DNA of 64,000 nt from Planctellipticum variicoloris (GCF_030622045.1 NZ_CP130886.1:6208001-6272000), one strand, 5' to 3'. Counted from the first letter of the stretch, positions 1 through 8,503 are shown. Program-made: numbers and translations. The notes: generated by a model from the letters alone, not told the origin.

Positions 1-226
1 AAATGAGCCCGCCGGCGCCCCACTCCGAGCCGCGAGCGTCAGCGACCGGAGTCTTGTTTGGCGGCGCTGGATGGCGGGTGATGCAGGCGGGGAAGAATGG
101 CGGAGAATGCTCCGGGCGCTGACGCTTCCGGCTCCAGGGGGGGGGCAGGAAGTTCAGTGACGTCTGCCGCAACCGTTCGGCCGGCAAGCCGGTCGATCGG
201 AACTTGTCGGCATGGGACCCGGCGCC
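1..226. other. Chromosomal flank left of the island, no gene seen
   Basis: I see no convincing coding region here. Short open frames exist but have no ribosome-binding site and unnatural composition. In the pre-insertion chromosome this DNA lay directly downstream of tRNA-Phe. Confidence 0.5.
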
Positions 227-273
227 AAAAAACAAACGCCGCAGCCGCGAATCTGATCCGCGGGGGCGGCGTT
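227..273 (-). terminator. Intrinsic terminator, probably the original tRNA-Phe terminator
   Basis: AACGCCGC at 235-242 pairs with GCGGCGTT at 266-273, with extra CG pairs inside. Read on the minus strand, the hairpin is followed by the complement of the A run at 227-232, that is a U tract. Without the island the tRNA-Phe 3' end would lie about 40 bp upstream, so this is probably the native tRNA terminator, now separated from the intact tRNA by the insertion. Confidence 0.65.
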
Positions 274-310
274 ATGCAGCCTGTTGAGTCTCGGCCTACC
301 GAGCCTTCAG

Positions 311-354
311 AGTGGACAGGGGCGGGGTCGAACCGCCGACACCAGGATTTTCAG
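311..354. repeat. attL: 44-bp direct repeat of tRNA-Phe 3' part
   Basis: Identical to 39957-40000. It covers the tRNA from the first base of the anticodon loop to the 3' end plus 2 nt. The sequences diverge immediately on either side (A at 355 against T at 40001). It is only a tRNA fragment, not a second tRNA gene. Confidence 0.95.
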
Positions 355-370
355 ATGCCCCTGAACCACG

Positions 371-527
371 CCGAAAAGTGGTGTAACGTCTTCTACGCAA
401 AGTAGTTTTGCCGAGTTGTTCGCGATTTGCAAGCCTTTGCAAGCCATTTCACACAACTGCCACTCGTGGCGGTATTTACGAGATTTGGCTCAATCCGTTT
501 TCGGGACCAAAGTGGTAGGAAGTGGTA
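371..527. promoter_or_regulatory. Candidate integrase arm sites at the left end
   Basis: CCGAAAAGTGGT at 371-382 is shared with both arms of the palindrome at 39861-39888 at the other end. Related AAGTGGTA-type sequences occur at 509-515 and 520-526. Their place just inside attL fits arm-type binding sites for the tyrosine recombinase or an excision factor. The remaining DNA from 355 to 623 shows no gene. Confidence 0.5.
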
Positions 528-623
528 GTTCCGACGACCGGATTCCTAGCCAAGTACTGAACAGCCCAAAAGAACCTGGACAGTCGCTGCCACAAGGAAA
601 CGACGTTCGTCACCCTGCTCAGC

Positions 624-1343
624 CTAGTCCAGGTTCGGTCGCGTTCGCTTGACGATGCCCTGGATCGTCTTGGCGTACCATTTTTCTCCCTTTCGCGGCG
701 GCACTCCGTCGTCATTCAACTCATCGGCGATTTTCTGATACGAGAGACGGGTTCCGTCGGAACGCATTCGGCGAAGTCGCAAGATCCTCTGGATGACATC
801 AGCTTCGCCGGGGAGTTCACCAAAGGGTTTTCGGCCAGCCTTAACTCCGTGGGAGAGCCGAGTTACTCGCTTTTTCAGTTCAACGAATTCTCGTAACGCT
901 TGGCTACGAACACGCGGATCGCTTGCATCAAACTCCTGACTCCACCGGTCGCATTCGTCCGTGAGGTCCCACAACGTGGCGCACTCAATAACTCGGACGC
1001 CCCAATCTCGAAGAGTCAGCATTAGCAGAGCGGCTTCAGCGCGGTTCAGGGCTAGTTTGCCCATGTCGTCGATGATCAATACCCGCCAGTCTCCTGACTT
1101 CAGGCCCTTCAGAACCTCAATGAGGCTAGGCCGATCAACGAGCCTGATCCTCCCGCCTTTCCACAACTGCTCGACCGGTGCTCTCCGCAATCGGGTCCCC
1201 AAAGCACGGGCCACGCGAAGCATTTCCCGTCGTTGGTCCCGGTACTCCGAGATCTCCCGGTAATACCAAATGTCGTGAAATTCGTGGAAGACGATGTAGC
1301 CAACAGCCCATCCCTCCCAGATTTCCCTTTTACCCAGATTCAT
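624..1343 (-). CDS. Serine-recombinase-like protein lacking the catalytic motif
   Basis: 239 aa. The C-terminal ~90 residues (AGRKPFGELPGEADVI, then SYQKIADELNDDGVP and a K-rich end) match the Recombinase/HTH region that follows the catalytic domain of large serine recombinases. Residues 70-125 (SLIEVLKGLKSGDWRVLIIDDM, LRDWGVRVIE) resemble the second half of the resolvase fold. The N-terminus aligns as GYIVFHEF where active enzymes have Y-x-R-x-S, so the nucleophilic serine and its arginine are absent. I infer a DNA-binding pseudo-recombinase, perhaps a directionality or regulatory factor. It lies next to attL and is transcribed toward the island end. Confidence 0.6.
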   Translation of the reverse strand: MNLGKREIWEGWAVGYIVFHEFHDIWYYREISEYRDQRREMLRVARALGTRLRRAPVEQLWKGGRIRLVDRPSLIEVLKGLKSGDWRVLIIDDMGKLALNRAEAALLMLTLRDWGVRVIECATLWDLTDECDRWSQEFDASDPRVRSQALREFVELKKRVTRLSHGVKAGRKPFGELPGEADVIQRILRLRRMRSDGTRLSYQKIADELNDDGVPPRKGEKWYAKTIQGIVKRTRPNLD

Positions 1344-1543
1344 AAGCGATCACCGATGTGTTGTTTGCGTTAATTCTTCTCGACATCCTCCGTAAGTAAA
1401 TTCTGACAAACGCTTTAAGAATTTTCCATCAACGACGTTGAGGCATCGAAGAAAAGTGTAGTTCAAGGGCCAGCGACGAAGTAGCTCGCCCAACGAATTT
1501 AAGCGGCGGCGTCCTGGCATTCCAAACCTCAGGAGTGCCCAAC

Positions 1544-1888
1544 ATGCCCAAGTCCAGTCTGGAAGTCGTCCAGCCAGAACATTCACGACGACTACTTCAA
1601 GAAGAACTTCTCTCGCTCCCTGCTGCCGCCAAGCTTCTACCGCGCCGCCGTGGCGGCAAGAAGGTTCATACCACCACGCTTTACCGGTGGACGGTTAACG
1701 GGCTCAGGGGCGTCGTTCTCGAATCCCTTCAGGTAGGCGGCACCCGCTGCACCAGCCGGGAAGCCTTGGAGCGGTTCTTCGAACGACTCAATCGAGTCCC
1801 GACCTTTCACAGGTCGCCAGCGACCCGGTCTCAGCAGTCGAAGCGGGCCCGTATCGTCGAGAAGCAACTCGACGACCTTGGCGTTTAA
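1544..1888 (+). CDS. DUF1580 family helix-turn-helix-like protein
   Basis: 114 aa. Core LPAAAKLLPRRRGGKKVHTTTLYRW, a GLRG segment and a tail VGGTRCTSREALERFF form the DUF1580 pattern known mainly from planctomycetes. It resembles MerR/excisionase-type DNA-binding proteins, so an excisionase or regulatory role is plausible for this island. The start at 1544 is chosen because AGGAG at 1531-1535 sits 8 nt upstream; a GTG at 1535 is in frame but overlaps that site. It begins the rightward genes of the left end. Confidence 0.75.
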   Translation: MPKSSLEVVQPEHSRRLLQEELLSLPAAAKLLPRRRGGKKVHTTTLYRWTVNGLRGVVLESLQVGGTRCTSREALERFFERLNRVPTFHRSPATRSQQSKRARIVEKQLDDLGV

Positions 1889-2057
1889 GGCCTACGGGAA
1901 GCTGAAAAATAGCGAGAGTCCACAGCAGGGGTCCGTCTGCAATGTGCGGTGAGTCATCACGTATTCGGCAATTTCCTGGCCACAAGGCATCCACTCGGAT
2001 TACGTCCGATTGTTCCGCCGTGATGCAATTTAGGTCGACAGAAGGGGGAGAAGCGTC

Positions 2058-3311
2058 ATGAATACGGCCAGAACGCGAACTGGCTACGACGCGGCATCGA
2101 TCAACGACCAAGGCTCTCCTGAAGCGTCCCCTGAAGACGAACTGCTCGCAATTCTCGGTGAACATCCATTGGCTGAAGTCGCGGAGGGGATGAGTCGGTA
2201 CCTGAAAATCGGTGTCGACAGCGTCACGCTGATGATGTTTCTATCGCGTGCGGCCGGCCGTCTGGGACTGCCGTTCAATCTGGCGGTCTGCTCGGACGAT
2301 CCTGGTGCAGAACATCAGATTGCGGATCGGCTCATCCACATCGTTCCGGAAAACGTCCGGCGGACGGAGACGATCAAGCAGTTTCGGGATTTGGCGGAGA
2401 CGGACTTCGCAGATACGGAGCTAGTTGTAATTCGCAGCCGGCATGACAGCCTCTTCCATTTCGCGTGCGAATCCACCTGCCGGGACGTTGCGGCTTACTC
2501 TCCCCCCGCCGTCTGGCTGATCTCCGATGATCGTGCCGCTGGCCCTCCTTTTGGCGCCACGCTCAGCCTCCTGGCCCGACAAACCGGACGGTCACTGTCG
2601 GGCTTCGGCCATCACTTTTCCCGTCTACCACCGAGCGACCAGAACTCGCATCGCGAACAGCTTCGCCGATGGCTGCTGCCTTTGAAGTGTCGTCGTAACG
2701 TGCGATGCCCATTTCAGCAGCGGATCAGGGCCGCCCTCAGGCCGTCCGAAATGACACTCATCAACCGCCTGCTCTTAACGGTCGCGGCTCTACGGATTGA
2801 AGTCACCCATGGCCACGGCCGAGTCGTGCCGGATGCACAGATGCAGGCGAGCGTTAATGACTACCGCGTCGCTCGCGATCTGCTGCTGGCCCTGCCGATT
2901 CCTGGGCAGCACTCTTCACTGTCACCACATGCGGCAGCGACGGCGGAACTGCTCTATGAGGAGATCGTTGGCAATCCCGGGTACCAGCTGACACTCCCTG
3001 ACCACAGTGACTTTGGCAAGAAGGGCTTCACTCGGCGTGTCGCTCAAAACCTCACGGGGTTGAGCTACAACGCCGTCAAGGAGCATCTGAGACAACTCGA
3101 AGATGAGGGCGCCATCGAGTCGCTGAAGGTCAGCGGACATGGCCGCAAGGCTCGCATTCGTCGGCAAGGCGTTCAGATCTACTTCCGCTTTGACAAGTCT
3201 CGGTCGCCGCCGTTTGGCGTCAGCAATCGCTTCGCCGATCTGCCGACGGAGAAGGAGATTGCAGCGGATTGCAGTGACGACCTGCAATCTGAACCTCCTG
3301 TCGGCTCATGA
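2058..3311 (+). CDS. Unknown 417-aa protein with C-terminal winged helix
   Basis: Not recognised with certainty. Residues ~320-365 (GFTRRVAQNLTGLSYNAVK, HLRQLEDEGAIES, HGRKARIRR) look like a winged-helix DNA-binding domain. The N-terminal two thirds alternates hydrophobic strands and helices like a RecA-type fold but shows no clear Walker A motif, so it may be a degenerate ATPase. GGGGGAG just upstream of the ATG serves as ribosome-binding site. It is followed by a clamp-loader-like ATPase gene, which suggests a replication-initiation or maintenance role (inference only). Its 3' end contains repeated GATTGCAG octamers. Confidence 0.55.
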   Translation: MNTARTRTGYDAASINDQGSPEASPEDELLAILGEHPLAEVAEGMSRYLKIGVDSVTLMMFLSRAAGRLGLPFNLAVCSDDPGAEHQIADRLIHIVPENVRRTETIKQFRDLAETDFADTELVVIRSRHDSLFHFACESTCRDVAAYSPPAVWLISDDRAAGPPFGATLSLLARQTGRSLSGFGHHFSRLPPSDQNSHREQLRRWLLPLKCRRNVRCPFQQRIRAALRPSEMTLINRLLLTVAALRIEVTHGHGRVVPDAQMQASVNDYRVARDLLLALPIPGQHSSLSPHAAATAELLYEEIVGNPGYQLTLPDHSDFGKKGFTRRVAQNLTGLSYNAVKEHLRQLEDEGAIESLKVSGHGRKARIRRQGVQIYFRFDKSRSPPFGVSNRFADLPTEKEIAADCSDDLQSEPPVGS

Positions 3312-3337
3312 GATCGGCGGGGATTGCAGGATTGCAG
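3257..3337. repeat. Iteron-like cluster of GATTGCAG octamers
   Basis: Direct copies of GATTGCAG at 3257-3264, 3267-3274, 3322-3329 and 3330-3337, plus an inverted copy (CTGCAATC) at 3282-3289, lie across the end of the winged-helix gene and just ahead of the clamp-loader gene. This could be a binding site for the winged-helix protein, either an origin or an autoregulatory site. Confidence 0.5.
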
Positions 3338-3418
3338 TCCCCCTGCAGTGGAAGATCTCGCAATGTCGCGAGAACTCCGTTTTTTTGGTCCCCTACTAAT
3401 GATTTAGGACAACCCGCC

Positions 3419-4210
3419 ATGACTGCACCATTATGTATCGCCGGGGCTTACGATGACGGTCGCCCCGATACCTTCTCGCAGATTGTCGGCAACCGTGCCG
3501 TCGTCCGGAAGCTCACGGGAATGGCGTCAAGAAACCGCCTGCCAAACGTAATTTTCCTCACCGGCCCCACCGGGTCAGGCAAAACCACCATGGCCCGCAT
3601 CCTGGCCCGAGCAAAGCTCTGCATCAATCGCCAGCTCGGTCAATACGAACCCTGCGGGACGTGTGCCAACTGTCGAATGCCGCTGAACGACTCGACCTGC
3701 GTCGTCTGCGACTATGCTGAATATGATGCGAACGCGATCACGCCCGATCGGTTGCGGGACTTTAGTTTGGAGTTCCTCCATGAGGACACCATCATCTTTA
3801 TTGATGAGCTGCAGGATCTTGATCCGCAGCTGCTCAAACGATTGCGGAAGATGCTGGAGGGTGTCCGGTGCACTCTGATTTTGACGACTTCGCATCCGGA
3901 TGAAATCGAGGATGCCTTCAGGAATCGGCTGAAGTCGTACGAATTTGAGATGACTCGTCCGCAGCCTGACGAAGTGGTCGGCTTCCTGGCAGAGCGATTT
4001 GAGTCATTAGGTGTGACCTACGACTCCGAGGCCCAGCTATATCGCGTAGCCGAGGGACTGAATTGTGAAATGCGGCCGTGCGGACAGTTCCCGATGAGGG
4101 TTCTGTCCGAAACTGGGGGACAGTTGCAGGACGAATATCTGGATGAGCTGTTTGGACAACGGTCGCAGGCCACACCGGTCGTCGGGTCTCAGCGTAGACG
4201 TGTGATCTGA
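3419..4210 (+). CDS. DnaX-like clamp-loader AAA+ ATPase
   Basis: 263 aa. Walker A GPTGSGKT, then a zinc-binding CGTCANC segment as in DnaX (gamma/tau), Walker B IIFIDELQDLD, sensor-1 LILTTSHPD and a following DAFRNRL segment. The match covers the AAA+ core of the DNA polymerase III clamp-loader motor subunit; the C-terminal collar and tau regions are absent, so the protein is much shorter than a normal DnaX. ATG 3419 is preferred over an upstream in-frame start at 3308 that would overlap the preceding gene and precede the conserved region. An island-borne clamp-loader motor may act in element replication or interfere with the host or phage replisome (inference). Confidence 0.75.
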   Translation: MTAPLCIAGAYDDGRPDTFSQIVGNRAVVRKLTGMASRNRLPNVIFLTGPTGSGKTTMARILARAKLCINRQLGQYEPCGTCANCRMPLNDSTCVVCDYAEYDANAITPDRLRDFSLEFLHEDTIIFIDELQDLDPQLLKRLRKMLEGVRCTLILTTSHPDEIEDAFRNRLKSYEFEMTRPQPDEVVGFLAERFESLGVTYDSEAQLYRVAEGLNCEMRPCGQFPMRVLSETGGQLQDEYLDELFGQRSQATPVVGSQRRRVI

Positions 4211-4728
4211 CTACGACGGCCATAAACCTCTCCGCCATTTTGCTTGAAGCCGGCTCACGACCACGGATTGGTTCTGAGCCGGTGTTGTTACATATCAGCG
4301 GGAGGGCGGGGCTACATCCGCGGTTGCCGGCTAGTGAATCATTCGATTTCCCGGTAGGACTGAAAGACACGAAGTCAACCGAATCGGTGGGAAGGAGGCC
4401 CTCAAACACCGGTCAGGTGCCCGTCAATACGGGCGTGATCACTGCGGTGAATCACCACTCCTCTACGGCTGAAGCCTAAGAATATGAAGCTGAAGCAAAA
4501 GAACATGTTGAAGCAAACACAGGACAAGAATAAACGGGAATAGAAACAGGACTTGAATCACTTCAACGAAGCAAAGTCACAGGATCAGGTACGGGAATAC
4601 TCAAGGGCAGGAAACACACGCAGGACAATCAGGGGAACTGAAGAAGGGGGCTATTACGGAGGCAAAGATCTCACTTTCAGGTCGAATCGACCGGAACATC
4701 CCTCAACACAAACGAAGGACTTCGAACA
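4211..4728. other. 518-bp non-coding stretch with an A-rich segment
   Basis: No convincing gene. From about 4480 to 4700 the plus strand is markedly purine/A-rich, with recurring ACAGGA/GAAGCAAA-like words, unlike the rest of the island. It could be an upstream control or replication region, but nothing decisive is visible. Confidence 0.35.
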
Positions 4729-5010
4729 ATGCCAGACATCGACAGCCGAGTGCAGGAGCACCAGGCCCTGTCACCGCCACGCTCCGCCCACGGAGGGCTT
4801 CCCTCAGGATTTCGGATCGTACACGTGGCAGTACCGGAATCGGTCTTCAATCACGCCAAGGCTCAGGCCTACCTGTCAGGAATCCGGTTTGCCGTATACG
4901 TCGCCAAAGTCCTGTCGGACTCCCGCCCGTACCCGGTCAATCGCCTGCCACAGGCACTAGCAGTCCCACCTGACCCCAGAACGGTCGAGGCCGACCCCGG
5001 CCAGCCCTGA
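4729..5010 (+). CDS. Small ribbon-helix-helix-like protein
   Basis: 93 aa. The core FRIVHVAVPESVFNHAKAQA then YLSGIRFAVYVAKVL has the pattern of a short beta strand, two helices and a following helix, as in ribbon-helix-helix DNA-binding proteins. It shares this layout with the product at 6562-6804 (VLNVAIPASAYWHVRKCA...). The residues outside the core are proline-rich and probably disordered. A regulatory role is inferred; the family is not firmly identified. Confidence 0.5.
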   Translation: MPDIDSRVQEHQALSPPRSAHGGLPSGFRIVHVAVPESVFNHAKAQAYLSGIRFAVYVAKVLSDSRPYPVNRLPQALAVPPDPRTVEADPGQP

Positions 5011-5071
5011 CACCTGCCCAGCTGCTCATTTCGGAGGAGGCAGGTAGAAACTCAAAGCAGGAGATATCTCA

Positions 5072-5539
5072 ATGGCGAAGCCAACGAGCCGAACAACCGT
5101 CATGGACGAGGTGCAGATCCCCCTGAAACCGAAGATCCAGGTAGATCACCACTCCTTCGACTGGAACACCCTGGCTGAGTCTGTGGCGGACCGCATCGCT
5201 ACGACCCTGCAGCAAGATCCAACAGGTTGTCGGTACTTCAATCCAGCGGCCACGGTTTCCTGCCCAAGCCCCTGGCCAGAGTTCTTCCGACTGGTCCGAA
5301 GAGAGCAATCCCGCTGGTGCCGGAGGGCTGACAATACCATTCCGAGAAAGGTCCGTCGGAGCCCATCCCGATGGATCAGCGGCGGTGAGTGGATCAGCAA
5401 CAAGTACGCACGCTACCTGGATCGTGCCCTGTGTTTCACGGGAGTCCTGTTCATCGACGGCAAACTCATCCAGTCCCACAACTGGCCCAAAAGCGAGGAG
5501 CCCAAGTCCAAACGAGTCTCGATGGATTGCCCGGTGTAG
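5072..5539 (+). CDS. Hypothetical protein, 155 aa
   Basis: Not recognised. AGGAG ends 8 nt before the ATG, which supports the start. The protein is basic and tryptophan-rich in the middle (RRSPSRWISGGEWISNKYAR) and has a strand-rich segment ALCFTGVLFIDGK. No signal peptide or membrane segment is visible. It lies among small genes between the clamp-loader-like gene and the defence operon, in the same direction as its neighbours. Confidence 0.45.
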   Translation: MAKPTSRTTVMDEVQIPLKPKIQVDHHSFDWNTLAESVADRIATTLQQDPTGCRYFNPAATVSCPSPWPEFFRLVRREQSRWCRRADNTIPRKVRRSPSRWISGGEWISNKYARYLDRALCFTGVLFIDGKLIQSHNWPKSEEPKSKRVSMDCPV

Positions 5540-5767
5540 CCACCTGAATCCAGTCCTCGGAACCACTTTTCTTTCGGTGAGAGATAAGTGTGACTTCGGA
5601 GGACTTTCAAGTGCCACTCCGGCACTACCTCTGAAGGAATCGTTGCTCCCATGCAATGCCGGACAAACGAAGCAAGCCAGTGCAGGCCATGCAGACAGCT
5701 GCTCCGAACATCCGACACATGGCGAGGACGATGGCTGTGCATGCACATTGTGAGAAGAATAAACACT

Positions 5768-6445
5768 ATGGCCTATGAGTGGGGTGTTGACCGACTGACC
5801 GGTCTTGGACGAACATTTGAGGCGCTTTCTCTTGCTGAAGCGAATCTGTCACATCTGGATTCACGGGTCAAGGAACTCGACGATTGGGACAACCAGCTGC
5901 CGGTCGACGAAGTACAGGCCGTTCGCGAAACTGCAGCTCGGATCAGACCGCTACGAGACGATCTCGTCAAGATATTCTCTGATTTGGGAGACCGAATTCA
6001 CATGTCGCCGTGGATCTGCGATGAAAGAATAGAGTCAGAGATGCCCCTCAATGGCAAACTCACGCTCCTGGCTCCCGTCGGACAGTTTAACAGAAAGGAT
6101 CTCGCACAAACTACGTCTAAGCTTGTGACTGTCTTGGCAAAGGCTGAGATCATCGCAGCCGAGCTATGCCGCCAAGCTCAAATACTTGTGAAGGCGATGT
6201 ATCCTGAGTATCAGATAGCAGCAAATGAGACAGCAGTGATGCCAGGATACCCGTGCGGCGACACCATGGGTGTGCAAGACCTGGGCGACTCGGAAGGTCC
6301 CAGCCATTTGTCTGAAACGGTGCAAGATCTTGTGAACTACTGTATTGAAGATGGACACAGAATCTGGAAGCTTCGCTCACTCGTTGAAGAAGAGATGCGG
6401 TCTCCGCCGGCGAAGGCTGTGAAGCACTCCAAGCACTCCTGGTGA
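5768..6445 (+). CDS. Hypothetical helical protein, 225 aa
   Basis: Not recognised. The start at 5768 (MAYEWGVDRL) is chosen because the upstream in-frame extension is cysteine/arginine-rich and looks non-coding. The product is predominantly helical, with heptad-like stretches such as LSLAEANLSHLDSRVKELDD and later LVTVLAKAEIIAAELCRQA, suggesting coiled-coil association. The C-terminus is lysine/histidine-rich. No catalytic motif is seen. Confidence 0.5.
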   Translation: MAYEWGVDRLTGLGRTFEALSLAEANLSHLDSRVKELDDWDNQLPVDEVQAVRETAARIRPLRDDLVKIFSDLGDRIHMSPWICDERIESEMPLNGKLTLLAPVGQFNRKDLAQTTSKLVTVLAKAEIIAAELCRQAQILVKAMYPEYQIAANETAVMPGYPCGDTMGVQDLGDSEGPSHLSETVQDLVNYCIEDGHRIWKLRSLVEEEMRSPPAKAVKHSKHSW

Positions 6446-6561
6446 GTGCGGGCACTTTCCAGCAGAGACCGCTGGCAGTTCAGACGTGCGAGCGGTACGT
6501 GCAAATGCACAGTGCTGCGTAACCCGAACGCCTCCGCCTTCTTTCTGAGATCGGATGAATC

Positions 6562-6804
6562 ATGAATACGACGAATCCCCGGAGCATCACTCAGAGGAGG
6601 GCGGAGGCCACCAGGGTTCTGAATGTCGCGATCCCTGCATCCGCTTACTGGCACGTTCGTAAGTGTGCTACCGAGTCTCAGATGAGCGTCAAGGCCTTCA
6701 TGGCTGTATTCTGCCGTACTGCAAAACCTATCGTTGCCAACCCAGAGTCGCATGGCCCGAATGCCAATTCGGCCGAGTCTACTCCAGGGGACTCCCATTC
6801 ATGA
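6562..6804 (+). CDS. Small ribbon-helix-helix-like protein
   Basis: 80 aa. RVLNVAIPASAYWHVRKCA followed by SQMSVKAFMAVFCR resembles the strand-helix-helix core also seen in the product at 4729-5010. The stop codon overlaps the start of the next gene (ATGA at 6801-6804), so the two are translationally coupled. A DNA-binding or antitoxin-like role is possible but unproven. Confidence 0.5.
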   Translation: MNTTNPRSITQRRAEATRVLNVAIPASAYWHVRKCATESQMSVKAFMAVFCRTAKPIVANPESHGPNANSAESTPGDSHS

Positions 6805-7259
6805 CCGTGATCAAGGTTTCAAGCAGCCTCTGCCGGCCACTCGCCAAGGCATATCCGAGTCAAGCCAAGAACTTGACCGGCGGCCCGATCCACATCCGGG
6901 TGGACGACCGGGACGGGGACGACATCTACCCCGGCTTCTGCGACATTCACCTGAAGATGTCCGATCCCGATGCAGAAGAGTTCCAGTTGATCCTAGACAA
7001 CGTCCCGTACAACGATGACGTGAAGGCAGTAGCCTCGGACCTGGACGGAACCTGGCAGACCACCCGGACCGGAGAGCGGTTTGTCCTGACTCTTCCCGTA
7101 GCGGATGCAGGGGGGATCGTCCGGCTGGCCAAAGCCATTCGCCAGGTGGTTGGCCGAGGAAAGCGGTACCTGGACCGGAACTGGAAGTGGATTGCTCCAC
7201 GGACCGCCAAGTCCTTGGAACGACTTGCTTCGGTGGTATCCAGAATCAGGTCTGCTTGA
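6801..7259 (+). CDS. Hypothetical protein, 152 aa
   Basis: Not recognised. The start at 6801 overlaps the stop of the upstream small gene by 4 nt (ATGA). The N-terminal half is rich in acidic residues and strands (GGPIHIRVDDRDGDDIYPGF, CDIHLKMSDPDAEEFQLIL), and the C-terminal half is helical and basic (IVRLAKAIRQVVGRGKRYL). Coupling to an RHH-like gene could suggest a toxin/antitoxin-like pair, but the sequence gives no direct evidence for this. Confidence 0.5.
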   Translation: MTVIKVSSSLCRPLAKAYPSQAKNLTGGPIHIRVDDRDGDDIYPGFCDIHLKMSDPDAEEFQLILDNVPYNDDVKAVASDLDGTWQTTRTGERFVLTLPVADAGGIVRLAKAIRQVVGRGKRYLDRNWKWIAPRTAKSLERLASVVSRIRSA

Positions 7260-7588
7260 TTTCTGACGACCAAGGCAACGGGCTTCGAGGATGCATGTTC
7301 CTCACGTGGTGGATTCTCAGGGTTGGGGACGCCGTAGCTGTACTCGTTGGCCGATGTTCCTGAGAAGGGAAGGCCGTGAAGACGTGAAAGAGAGCGGGGG
7401 GAATTCAGAGTTTGGATTCCGAGTCGGCAGGGTGAACGGCGTTCACGCCTCTGTGTGGCTTGGAACACCTGAACGTGGTATTCTGACTTGGCTCGATAGA
7501 CGGCGAAACGGAGGTCAGTTCGGGATTCCCCTGCAGGCTGCACGGGAAACGTCGTCGGTGATCGGGTGTGGATGTCTGGGCCCGATCC
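7260..7588. other. Non-coding gap before the defence operon
   Basis: A rightward open frame crosses this stretch but has no coding character and overlaps the HsdR-like gene in another frame. The region probably carries the promoter of the operon starting at 7589; I cannot point to clear -35/-10 boxes. Confidence 0.35.
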
Positions 7589-8503
7589 ATGAACGAAGCC
7601 GATACCTGCCGAACGCTCGTGCGTCCCAAGCTGGAAACAGCCGGCTGGGATGGCAACAAGCACTTCTACAGCGAGCAGACGGCCTTCACGGATGGTCGGA
7701 TCATCGTCCCGGCTGGAGAACCCCGTCGACACAAGAAGAGATTCTCTGACTTCCTGCTCCGGTACACCCGCGACGTCACTCTGGCGGTCGTCGAAGCCAA
7801 ATCCAACAAACGACCAGCCGGCGATGGGTTGCAGAAGGCGAGGGACTACGCTTCCATTCTGGGGCTGAAATTCGCATTTGCCACGAACGGTACGGACATC
7901 AAGCCGGAGTCCGACGACGCGACGCCGGAGCCTCGGAAATACTACGTTCACGGTGGCCTTGGCGGGATCGACACCGAAGTCACCATGGACCTAGATGCGG
8001 ACGGTTCGAAGCTCCGGACGGTTCAGATCACGCTCTGCGCCGCTGATACCGTCAAAACGCCTTTCACAGCTCCGGATGCCCTGAGGCAGGAATGGTCCGA
8101 CTTTGAACAACGTTCCGCCGTGGTTGAGATGTTCGAGGAGCGAGGAATCGACTTCGACGAACTCGCATCTCACGCTGGCCACTTGGGCGCTGCCCCATTC
8201 GACCTGCTTTGCCACCTAGCCTTCAATGCCCCTCTACTGACCCGGAAACAGAGGGCCGAGAAGCTCCGGACTGAAGAGAAGGACTTCTTTGACCAGTTCG
8301 GACCAGAAGCGAAGACAATCCTCGACGAGCTTCTAGATCAGTACGCCGAACATGGAACCAGCCAGTTCTTGGTCCCGGACGTCCTGCAAGTTCCGCCGCT
8401 CTCGTCTCGTGGAAACGTGATCGAGTTTGCCAACACTTTCGGCAGACCGGAACAGCTGCTGGCAGCAATCAAGGTCCTACAGCAGCTTTTGTACGCAGCG
8501 TGA
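7589..8503 (+). CDS. HsdR-like protein with the helicase motor deleted
   Basis: 304 aa, about a third of a type I restriction subunit. Residues ~1-105 match the N-terminal nuclease domain of EcoEI/EcoR124-type HsdR: MNEADTC..., then RFSDFLLRY, LAVVEAKSN (the E-x-K of PD-(D/E)XK) and ARDYASILGLKFAFATNG. From about residue 115 it continues as the extreme C-terminal region (LRQEWSDFEQRSAVVEMFEE, RGIDFDELA, FDLLCHLAFNAPLLTRKQRA, ending LQQLLYAA). All helicase motifs are missing, yet the frame is open. This is either a repurposed nuclease or an in-frame deletion relic. A GTG at 7568 is an alternative start; MNEA is the usual HsdR beginning. First gene of an operon continuing to 14651. Confidence 0.75.
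   Translation: MNEADTCRTLVRPKLETAGWDGNKHFYSEQTAFTDGRIIVPAGEPRRHKKRFSDFLLRYTRDVTLAVVEAKSNKRPAGDGLQKARDYASILGLKFAFATNGTDIKPESDDATPEPRKYYVHGGLGGIDTEVTMDLDADGSKLRTVQITLCAADTVKTPFTAPDALRQEWSDFEQRSAVVEMFEERGIDFDELASHAGHLGAAPFDLLCHLAFNAPLLTRKQRAEKLRTEEKDFFDQFGPEAKTILDELLDQYAEHGTSQFLVPDVLQVPPLSSRGNVIEFANTFGRPEQLLAAIKVLQQLLYAA

Noticed and set aside
311-354. Second tRNA-Phe gene
   Set aside because: Only the part from the anticodon loop to the 3' end is present; it is the att copy, not a gene.
97-652. Small open frames near the left att site as genes
   Set aside because: Unnatural composition, no ribosome-binding site, and they cross the att repeat and terminator.
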